Source of the DNA: Gamsiella multidivaricata
Taxonomy: Eukaryota > Mortierellomycota > Mortierellomycetes > Mortierellales > Mortierellaceae
DNA length: 64,000 nt
Assembly (NCBI RefSeq): GCF_025024155.1
Contig: NW_026251830.1
Coordinates: 1 to 64,000 of the forward strand
Reading direction: 5' to 3'
In this document: positions 55,344 to 64,000 of the stretch, piece after piece
Layout: each line of letters begins with the position of its first letter
Position numbering within the stretch: position 1 is the stretch's first letter
Translations under genes and position numbers: made by a program
The notes under the pieces: model-generated
Told to the model about the DNA's origin: nothing
Databases searched by the model: none
The model's input: the letters and a program-made list of their open reading frames with translations, nothing else

Positions 55344-57069
55344 ATGTCCAGTACCAAAGACAAGGATATCGTCCGCAGGAAGCTGGTCATTGTCGGCGAC
55401 GGAGCTTGTGGAAAGACCTCGTTATTGTCCGTCTTCACCCTTGGCTATTTTCCCAAGGTGAGTTCGTCTTTTTTTTTTTTTTTTACTGTCGCTGCCTTCT
55501 TTTTACTTCTTACTTTTCCTTTGTATTGTTTCTGCTTTCCGGTACTTGTTCTGCTTTGTACGTTAGCACATGGCATCTTGCATGGTTTCGTATTGTTGCT
55601 GTTATTATTGTTGTTATTATTGTGTTTTCTATGATGGCACGCCGGTGACCTAATTATCCAGCCCAACAGCCAACATGGAAACTAGTCTACCGACCTCGCG
55701 GAACAAAAAAGCACAACAAAAAACAACAATACGCAGGAGATGGAGTTTGTGCCTGGATTGAGTTGAATTGAATTAGGCTGGATTGGATGTAATGGACCGC
55801 ACTTGCAATATAAACGCCTAATGTGGTAGTCGTTTACGACATTTGTCCCCCGCTTCCTTGTGTGCCCTAGGAGGGAAGGGCGTACTGTCGTGGAACCGCA
55901 TAGAGGCTACAGGAATAGACGAAGATGAGGACAAAAAAAAAAAGGCGGTGCTGCAAACTGGGCTGTTGTCAATTTACCGATTTTTTCTTTTCTTTTCTTG
56001 CAAACCGTTTGGAGCACCGCCCCATCTTTTTTTTTCTTGGAGTTTATGAACAGGTCAAACGACAGGGAGTGGCATGAGCATGTGTGGGCTAAAAAAATAA
56101 AGACGATAAAATACACCGATGAAATCGTCGAAGGGAAAAGAAAAAAAGGGTGCTTTCCTCAGGCTGAGCAGGGCATGTGTTCTGCCATGCCTTTTCGTAA
56201 TGTGATGCGGTTGGGGGAAGGAGGGGGTTTATGTAAGCCCAAGCCAAAAAAAAAAAAAAAAAGCAATATTCCCCCTAGGCCACTCACGATCAATTGATAA
56301 CGGCTGGTGTGGGATGGGTCTGAAGTTGAATATGATGTGCATGTGGGCGGATCCATCCCTCCGTTTGATTGTGCAACGGATTGTTCGACTGTTCCACGGA
56401 TCCAAGTCGAAGGACCGACAACCATTGAGGGAGCGGGTGTCTATATATACACGGTGCAGGATTCATATTTATAGAAATTTGTTGTATCGAGCTGCAGACG
56501 GGACGCGTGCGCGAAAACGAAACGGACATGGCACTCATGGACGAAATTGGGACTTTATTTTGATTGCATTTATGGGTTGGGCCAAATATGTACTCGATTG
56601 ACGACTGACTAACCGCATGATCCGTGCCTACTCTCCTTGTTTGTGTTTTTTTTTGCTCATTTATTCAAACGCACTACGTTGTCGATTCGGAAACCTGGTT
56701 TCTGCTTTCGCGTGTGTGTGCATAAACGTCCTTATTAACTCCCCTGTCCACTTGAACCTGATGCCGTATTTTGTGGCCTCAAGGACTATGTAAGTAACGA
56801 TGAATGTTGCACTGTAATAACGTCCATATACTTGTTGCACCATACTGACTTCTTTCTTTCTCATTCCTTTTTTTTTGTGCGCCCATTGCATTTCTGTTTT
56901 TTATCTATAACTATAGAACCCAACGGTGTTTGAAAACTTTGTAACGGATGTCAAGATTGATGGCAAGCCTGTGCAGCTCGCACTATGGGATACAGCGTAC
57001 GTGCCAGAACGAAGTTCACGTTAAGATGAAAAGGCGTCCATACTTTTAATGCTAATGGCGCTAACTTAC

Positions 57070-57105
<36 letters not shown>

Positions 57106-57868
57106 TTTGCATAGTGGGCAGGAGGCATATGAGGTATGGATCGACTGTTAACATATTGCGGAGCAAATTCATGGAAGAAAATCGGTGCTGACACTGAAAT
57201 ACTTATTTAATTCCTTCTTCATCTTGTATTGGGAATCAATTAGCGACTTCGACCACTTTCTTATACCAAGGCTCATGTTATCCTGATCGGATACTCTGTC
57301 GACACACCGGATTCCCTCGATAACGTTACATCGAAGGTATGTCTTTGTACTGCACCGAGTTAACTCGAGGAGATTTGTTGAATGCCCTTTGGAAGATGAG
57401 GACTGACTGATTCTTTGAATTGGTGTAATGGTATGTATATTGCTGAGTAGTGGATTCAAGAGGTTCAAGATCATTGTCCTGATACGCCTGTGATCTTGGT
57501 CGGAATGAAGAAGGATTTGAGGGATGATCAGGCATCATCGACGGGACAACCGAAGGTTGCCCGCTTCGTAACAACAGCCGAGGTATGTCTTCTTTTCATC
57601 ACTCCCATCTCCATTAGAAGATAAAGCGTAGGCTTTTTTATTATTATTTCTTTATTGTATTTTTGAGATACTAAACTACCGCCCGTTCTTTTTATTTATG
57701 AAAACGACCTAGGCGGAGCGAGTGGCACAAGAGATTGGAGCGCGAAATCATTTGGAGTGCAGTGCATTGACGGGCGACGGAGTTGACGATGTGTTTGAGG
57801 CGGCGACGCGTGGAGCGTTGACGCAAGGAAATCAATCCCAGGAAAGCGGATGCTGTATTATTCTCTAA
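55344..57868 (+). CDS. Rho-family small GTPase (Rho3/RhoA-like)
   Basis: About 197 aa from six exons: 55344-55457, 56917-56996, 57115-57133 (19 nt), 57244-57336, 57451-57582 and 57713-57868. G1 is [11 protein letters not shown]; switch I reads [14 protein letters not shown]3 is WDTAGQEAYERLRPLSY, split over three exons; G4 is VGMKKD (TKxD/NKxD variant MKKD); G5 is CSALTGDG. The C-terminus CCIIL ends in a CaaX box (CIIL), a geranylgeranylation signal, so it is membrane-anchored. It regulates polarity, actin and wall synthesis by family knowledge. The G4 Met in place of Thr/Asn is normal in some Rho proteins (e.g. GNKKD/GMKKD). The first intron (55458-56916, 1,459 nt) is by far the longest here and full of T-runs. 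The convergent neighbour is a CNH-domain protein. Confidence 0.93.
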
Positions 57869-58105
57869 CAGAAAACCTCGTCGAACCATACACACGCGAA
57901 AACAGGACGCGGCTTGCACGATGGCTCGATTCGTGGAGGAAATTAAAAAAGAGCAGAATGGAAGCGGCAAGACTGAGAAGGAAGCAAGAAGGCGACGAAG
58001 CGGGACGAGGATAAAAAGCATGATTTGTCAGTGTCTTTGGTGGTGGATGAAGCATCGACGGAAAAGAAAAAAACAAAGAGTCGCTATTACCTTTTTTTCT
58101 TTTCC

Positions 58106-58106
<1 letters not shown>

Positions 58107-58144
<38 letters not shown>
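58107..58144. repeat. (TCA)n microsatellite
   Basis: About 12 perfect TCA/CAT units. Confidence 0.95.
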
Positions 58145-58156
58145 TCTTCCTTCGTC

Positions 58157-58194
<38 letters not shown>
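58157..58194. repeat. (TTA)n microsatellite
   Basis: About 12 perfect TTA/ATT units, 12 bp after the TCA array. Confidence 0.95.
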
Positions 58195-58474
58195 GTTTTG
58201 GAGAAGTAATCTTACCTCATGCTTTCTGCCCCATTTTTGCGTTTCTTTTCTTGCGCATATGTAGCAACATATATATCTCCATATACAATTCATCCTCATC
58301 ACATTGCTGTTTCAATAGTAATGCCTCTTGTCCCTCTTTTTCTCCATGCTTCAATTCGTTCGTGTATCTTTGCGTTGTATATGATTGAAACTGGAAGGTA
58401 ATCGCTATAGGTTTGACGTTATTTATTTTAACTAGTATACATGTAGTGATGCATAACATGGTAGAACGCTGGGG

Positions 58475-61400
58475 TCATGGATAATAGCCGACGAGTTCGA
58501 GATCATCGTGCGGGAGAGGAACAATCCCCAATTTGCAGATCGAAGTACCGTTACGTGGATGAAGGTAGCTGAAAAAGATACCGAGCGAGTCGACCGCAAT
58601 GTTGTCACGTCCCAGGAATTTAATCGATGAGCTGTTTGCTGCAGCGGTAGCAGCAGCTATCGCGCTTGCTGTTAGGGCCGACAGTGACGAAGAGGTCGGT
58701 GATGGTGTTTGGCCAGCGATGTTCGAGGGTGAGGCTGAAGTTGATGTCAAAGTTGAAGTCGAAGTCAAAATTGATGTCATAGCCAAAGCCGCGGATGCGT
58801 TGTTGCCGCTGATGTCGCCAAGAGAAGTCCTGGTTCCTGAGTTGGTGATTTCGTTACCTCCGGCTGCGGCGGCTATTTTAGTTGACGTTGATGTCAGAGT
58901 CGAGAAAGATGCATCTGCAGCGTGGACAAGATCCTTCTTGAGGATACGTTTGACCTTGCAAGCCCTTGTGAGTGAGAAGATCGTTATAGAGGATTTCTGG
59001 AACCCGACAACATAGATGTCCTGGGGGGCCTTCAGGAACTCAACTTTTTGAGGTGGGGAGGCCTCCCAGTCAAGGACGAGTGGTGATTGGGGTTTGCCAT
59101 GCAAGTTCACGATCCGGGAATGGGAGCCGTTAGTCGAGAGGAAGAGGCGGGTGGCCGTCCGCTGGCATAGGGCCTGGTTCAGAACCTCCTCCGAGGTGAC
59201 CATGCGGGTTGTAGGTGCCTTGTTATTGATGGAGTGGTGAGAAGAGGTTTGATGATGGTAGTGCTGATGCTGGTGAGGTTGAGGCGGTGATGTGGTGGAG
59301 GGTAACGATATTGACGAGGAAGATGAGGATGAGGCCGGGGAGTAAGAGATCATGGGGACTTGCAGGCTGCTTTGGCGGAGTGTTTGGCATTGGAGTTTCA
59401 AGGCCAGAGCTTCAGCTTCAGCGCGGTCCTGTTCCTCGAGTTCCTGCTGGTGTATGCTCTGTTGATCCGCTGGCCGCTGGATAATGTCGTCGCGCGAGCG
59501 TCGGTTGTTGCTGGCACCCGCGTCAAGTTGCGGGGGATCGACGACGTATACAGGAGATGGTTGGTCCCGTTGTGGATGCCCCGAGTATTGTTCTTTCCGA
59601 TCCCGTCCGTTGCCAAACAATGCAGCCGCGGCTTCAGGGTAGAGGATGTGGGGTGGGACGTCGAAGGGAATCTTTTCGAAAGAATGCCATAGTGGTCCAT
59701 ACTTGAAGCCCAATTTCTTGCCGAGTCCATGCATCACGCCATTGCCGCTGCCACTACTGCTACTGCTTCCATTGCTGTTGCTGTTGCTGTTGCTGTTGTT
59801 GTTGTTGCTGTTGTTGTTGTTGTTGTTATGGTTGGAGCCACTACTGTTACCACTACTGCCGTCCGTGTGGTCGGGTCGATGAAGGTCTGTGACAGACATA
59901 GTTTCAACATTAATGATGCACGCCCGAGAGCCCTTGCCGAGGATAATGTCCGTTACTTCCTGGGGACTTTTGACAACGGTCATAAAGCTGGGCGCTTCGG
60001 GATGGTAGAACTGTTTGTAGGGTTTCCATTCGTAAAGGCTGCTCATACTATTGTCGATGTCGCTGTTGGTACTGCTGGGAAATGCTGCAGAGGCCATTCC
60101 TCCAATCGTGCTCGTATTCAATCGTCCTGAGATCTCTGGACCAGCCGTAGGACTTCCGTTTAATTCGCTGTTTTCTGAAGAAGAGGCCTGGGATAATGTC
60201 CCAGGTTTGCGTCCACGGGCAGATCGTGACCTGCAATAGATGTCGATGCCGTTCTTAGAGAGGATGGTCATGAAGACAGTGGTCATGGTGTAGTGAAAGT
60301 CGAGGCTGAGGACGTCCTTAGTCTGCTTCAGTTTCGTGAACTCCCATGCCCAGGCGACAGCTTCTTCTGAGGGCGCGGTAGCGGCAGTGGCCATGTTGGC
60401 GTTGGCGGCTGCTTGGCTCAGGTACGAGGCCATTTGTGTGAGCCGCTTGCTTTTGAGGCCACCGCTCGCGTTAGTATTGGAGTTAGCAGTGTTTGAGTTG
60501 CTGGAGCCCGGGGAGGTCAGTGTTGAGAAGGGAGATAGAGGTGCTGTCCTGTTCTGGACCTGGGGTTGAGTTTGGGCTTGCTGCTGTTGCTGCTGTTGCC
60601 CCCTGTTTTTCATGACGTGCTCATGCGCCAATGAAGCCAGACCGGCGAAGCTCAACGGCCTTTGCTTGCTTCTCTTGCTCGTTGGTGAAGTTGGTGCAGA
60701 AAACATTGTTGGCAGTATATCATGCTCCTGGCAAGCCTCGTCTATGGTATCAACAACATGGTTTTTCGGAGGACTATCCGAGCGCACAGGGGGTGACAAC
60801 AGCGCTCGATCGATGCTCCTGGTATGCTGGTGTTGGTGAGGGCGAGTCGGCAGTGGTGTGGATGGAGAAGAGACCTTCAGGATCCGACTTGCGATGGATA
60901 GTTGAGGACCAGGACTTGACTGTGGACCGTCTAGTGCTCTTCCTCCTGTCGTTCCCTGATTGCTGCTGTTGTCTTCTCTCAGGAACGCGGTCTCAACGCG
61001 CAGCTGGATCATATTCTTCATGGCCCCAAGTTTGCCGCCCTCGATGACTCTACCCTGACCCTCCCTGGAATGTCCATACGAGACGAGTCGTTTGATGGCG
61101 TCGTAGTCGTAGCATCGTACTCGGGAATTGCGTCCTGCAATCACGATAACAAGCCCGACATCCTCAAGGCAGTGAATCTCCTTGAAGGCAAGGCCCTGGA
61201 TATGAGTCCGGATGGATTGTTGGTCGGAGGGGAGAGTCAAGTCGATGGAGTGCAGTGCGTTATTGGAGCCTAGAAGGAGATATTGTTGGTCGTGCATAGG
61301 GTTTGCACAAATGAAGGTCTGCTGCTGACTCGAGATCGAGGCGCTACTTATTGTGTTAGAAGAAGCAGAAGTACCGGCCGATCCAGTCAAATTGCTGGGA

Positions 61401-62540
61401 CGTGTGAGGAGTTCTTGGATTTGGAAGAGATGTTCTTCTGTTGGAGGTGGTGCGACCGCCATCAGCGTGGAGCCGTGAGTCCCTGCAGAGTAGGAGTATG
61501 GAGGTGGTTGATGTTGATAGTGCTGATGCTGCTGGTAGTCTAGTGAAGATCTTGAGTGGTCGCTATCATCCTGCTGGCGGTGGTGTTCTCCGCGATAGGG
61601 CGAGGACGACGGCGTGGGAATGCGACGGGTATCTGGGTCTGGAGATGCTGAGAGATATGGGTGTTGTTGGTGGTCCATTGACAGGCGGGGTTCCGCTGAA
61701 GTCAAGGCCAATGGCGGATGGGTATAATCATGGACAGTCGGGGCCATTGCGGCGCAGGGTGGAACTGGGCCCTGGGACTGTGATGGAGGCGGTTTCTCCT
61801 AAAGACGAGAATAGACGCGGGTATAAGAGAGAGAGCCGTTTTTTTTAAAGAGGAAAGAAAGAGTAAGAAAGATAAAAAAGAGCCAACAGGTTAGATTGTC
61901 ATCTCCTTGAAGAGATTTTTCTTTTTCGAAGAGGTGTTATGCAGACAATCGATGCAGACAGAAACCATGCAACCTCGATAGCACACAACAAACGATGTGC
62001 TGTTTGATCGATTGATAGCAGATGGCATATAGCACATATGTCTGAATGGACGATGCGGATGCAATGTACACTCAGGGCTGGTTTATTTACCGAGGACAGG
62101 GACGACAAAGAGGAGAGGGAATGTATGCTTGGCTCCGAGCCCTCGAGTGATCCCCTGAAAAGAGCCGGCTCCGCTGTATGCCCCTGGTGATGGTGAGGGA
62201 GTTGATGCTGTTGGTGCAATTGATCTGGTGGCAAGGGTGTGCCTTGCTTGTGTATCGAGACTAACGAAGCCAGGGCGCCAGATGGATTCTGTTGCTGCTG
62301 GTGATACTGGTACTGGTCCTGATGCTGTCGATCGTTGGTAGTAGCCTCCATGTGGCTTGCAGTAGAAGGAGACATGACAGGGCCAGGGACAGGGCCCCCG
62401 AGACTGAGGTGTGGATCTGGACCGAGGACAGAGATAGAGACGGAGACTAGTGGCATCAAAGGTCGAGGAGGGAGGTTGGTTGTTGGTGACGGAGCATGGG
62501 AAGGAGCAGAGGCAGTGCTGAGGAGTGCATTAACAGACAT
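58475..62540 (-). CDS. CNH (citron homology) domain protein, about 1,250 aa
   Basis: Two exons, 62540-62091 and 61777-58475; the 313-nt intron joins SLSSLSS to SQGPVPPCAAMAPTV in frame. A long Gln/His/Ser/Pro-rich N-terminus is followed by a split CNH beta-propeller. The N-terminal blades are FICANPMHDQQYLLLGSNNA and LEDVGLVIVIAGRNSRVRCY. Middle pieces are DVLSLDFHYTMTTVFMTILS, EVTDIILGKGSRACIINVET and RTATRLFLSTNGSHSRIVNL. The last blades are APQDIYVVGFQKSSITIFSL and FFSYLHPRNGTSICKLGIVP. Long insertions (poly-Asn, Ala/Thr/Ser) sit between the blades. There is no DH/PH RhoGEF or kinase domain, so unlike Rom2 or citron it is a standalone CNH protein, probably a scaffold binding a small GTPase or vesicle tether (Vps39/TRAP1 proteins also carry CNH). 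The upstream start is inferred; an alternative start is the ATG at 61747. Confidence 0.78.
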
Positions 62541-62933
62541 GAGGCAGGAGTAAAGAAAGAAGAAGAGGGATGGGGTAGGAGGAAGGAATGGAAGAAGAAG
62601 GAGAGGGATGGGGATGTCGTAGGGCAGAAAAGGTACATGCAAACGGACGCTGCTGTCGCTCGAAGAACTACCACTGCAAACAGGTCGAAGGAGAAGGGAG
62701 AGGAGTGAGGAGAAGAAACAGGGACGAGTCGAAATAAAACCTCAATCTCTTTTGGTGGCAACTTCTTAGTGCGGGGAAAAGTGAACACCTTCTCCCACAC
62801 CCACCCGGTCCAAAGGTGCCATGCAATTGCGGGTTCTCTTTTTCTCCTTTTTTTCTTATGATTCCCTCCCTCGAATCATACCCCATCTCTCATTACTTGC
62901 ATCCTTCCTCTCTCTCCAGTCAATCCCATCACC
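62541..62933. promoter_or_regulatory. Shared divergent promoter region
   Basis: 393 bp between the divergent CNH and MMAA-type genes, pyrimidine-rich toward both starts. No specific factor site can be named. Confidence 0.45.
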
Positions 62934-64000
62934 ATGGCACTCTCCTCAGCAGCCAGGGCCAGGATGACTTTCCCCAGGGGTCCTGTCTTGACCCTGGCAG
63001 GACGCCTGCGTCCCCTTCCTGCGACACCTCCCTTGACCTGTGAGTTTACTTCAGCACACCTTCCGGGGAGTCTGCTAACCTCGATTCGACCCTGCAGCAA
63101 TAGCGACGACAACAACAAAAACGCATCCACCGGCTTGTTTGTTTCTGACACCTGTTTATCTCTCTCAACCCCCTTCATTCTCTTGTCCAGACACGCGACC
63201 CCTCGCACAAAGAAGCTTTGTCACCACCTCACCAGAAACCCTGTCCGAGGATCAGCGGCAGCCAGTCAAGCAGCGCGATGATTCTGTAGAGGGACTCCTT
63301 GCGGGTCTTCTCGAGGACGACCGATATGCATTGGCAAGGGCCATTACACTCGGTAAGTCTAGTTTCACTCTTAAATGACTTCAACGACAGAATAAAGTGC
63401 ACGCTCTCCCACACACCAAACCCACGGCAACAAGAACCGTGGGAGAAAATTAGGAAAAACAACAAAATATGAGTGTGGGCAGTTATAAGAAATACAGGTA
63501 GATCGAGATCTCCGATCCGAAGAAGTCAAAAAAAGACAAAAGGTCAACGGATAATGACTGTGAACGGTTCTCATAGCGCTGCTAATCACGTCTTTCTTAT
63601 CTATACTATCTGGATAGTTGAGTCCTCAAATCCAAAGCACCGTGTTCAGGCACAAAAACTACTGTCCAAGATTCTTGAACGGGAGTCTAATCTAGCCTCT
63701 CAGCAAAGCACCTCCCTTGCCAATGTGACTCCTTCGTTCGATAAACCCATTGAGGGTTCGACCGCGACAATGTTGACAACAGGGTCCCAAGACGGACCGC
63801 GGCCGACATCCGGTTCAGGAGCCCAGATGGTGTCGGAGCAGCAACAGGAACAGCCAATTAGGCTGGGTAAAAGTTTTAGGATTGGACTGTCTGGTCCTCC
63901 TGGAGTGGGGAAGTCCACATTCATCGAGGCCTTTGGAATGTATCTCTTGTCAAAGGGACATCGTGTTTCGGTCCTGGTAGGGAAGGGCAGGCGATCGACA
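62934..64000 (+). CDS. MMAA/ArgK-type G3E GTPase, 5' part (runs off the window)
   Basis: Exons 62934-63039, 63191-63352 and 63618-63976; a GTAGGG donor follows and the rest lies beyond 64000. A mitochondrial presequence is likely ([20 protein letters not shown]). [20 protein letters not shown] and [20 protein letters not shown] are the N-terminal helical region of the family. After a variable Ser/Gln-rich insert comes [20 protein letters not shown], the P-loop, followed by [11 protein letters not shown], where homologues continue with VDPSS. By family, it guards and reloads adenosylcobalamin on methylmalonyl-CoA mutase in mitochondria. The insert between helices and P-loop looks longer than in human MMAA. 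The start has a good context (ATCACCATGG). Confidence 0.88.

Larger units (their letters stand above)
57869..58474. other. Convergent 3' region with two microsatellites
   Basis: 3' sides of the Rho and CNH genes. No gene supported. Confidence 0.5.

Noticed and set aside
59646..60130. Plus-strand leucine/valine-rich frames opposite the CNH gene
   Set aside because: Antisense reading of poly-Asn/Gln codons of the CNH protein.

Overview
The window looks like nuclear DNA of an early-diverging filamentous fungus, most likely Mortierellomycota or a relative. That is inferred from short GT-AG introns (about 90-200 nt), a fungal lysine-pathway homoaconitase, a B12-chaperone GTPase of the MMAA family (unusual in Dikarya), CT-rich leaders, and a heavy load of LINE, pogo, Helitron and Fanzor-type elements. 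No species can be named from sequence alone. All exon structures come from reading splice sites and frames by eye.

Layout. 1-8170 is a graveyard of mobile elements: two decayed Tad-like LINEs in + orientation, the first joined to a frameshifted pogo/Tigger DDE transposase. 9097-34395 is ordinary host gene space: an SRRM1/SRm160-like PWI splicing factor, an unknown acidic protein, a GNAT acetyltransferase, a secreted subtilase with a poly-Asn stalk, a type II membrane glycosyltransferase-like protein, mitochondrial homoaconitase, a long low-complexity protein, two tandem paralogous FAD monooxygenases, and a single-pass membrane protein with a Cys-rich ectodomain. 34396-53720 is accessory again. 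53792-64000 returns to host genes: tRNA-Leu(AAG), a Rho GTPase, a CNH-domain protein and the 5' part of an MMAA/ArgK-type GTPase.

The most interesting locus is 37088-43771 on the minus strand. One reading frame starts with an XPG/FEN1-type flap-nuclease domain that keeps its catalytic carboxylates. It passes through a helical middle region and ends in a Fanzor (eukaryotic TnpB) RuvC nuclease with an intact zinc ribbon. Three introns join the pieces in frame. The gene is broken by a 2.58-kb 5'-truncated LINE with an 18-bp target duplication and by a probable 339-bp solo LTR. It also carries one in-frame TAA that a possible 48-nt mini-intron could remove. Taking out the two insertions and the three introns leaves 3,468 nt, exactly 1,156 codons. 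An XPG-Fanzor two-nuclease protein is, as far as I know, not a standard architecture.

Further accessory features are a decayed Helitron helicase, a pseudogene copy of the Cys-rich membrane protein, and a nested pair of about 835-bp tRNA-headed, poly-A-tailed (SINE-like) elements, nearly identical, each with target duplications. A 31-bp and a 149-bp retro-insertion also have clear duplications. The retro-insertions share a tail of the form AATAAA(A)n, which suggests a LINE machinery recently active in this genome.
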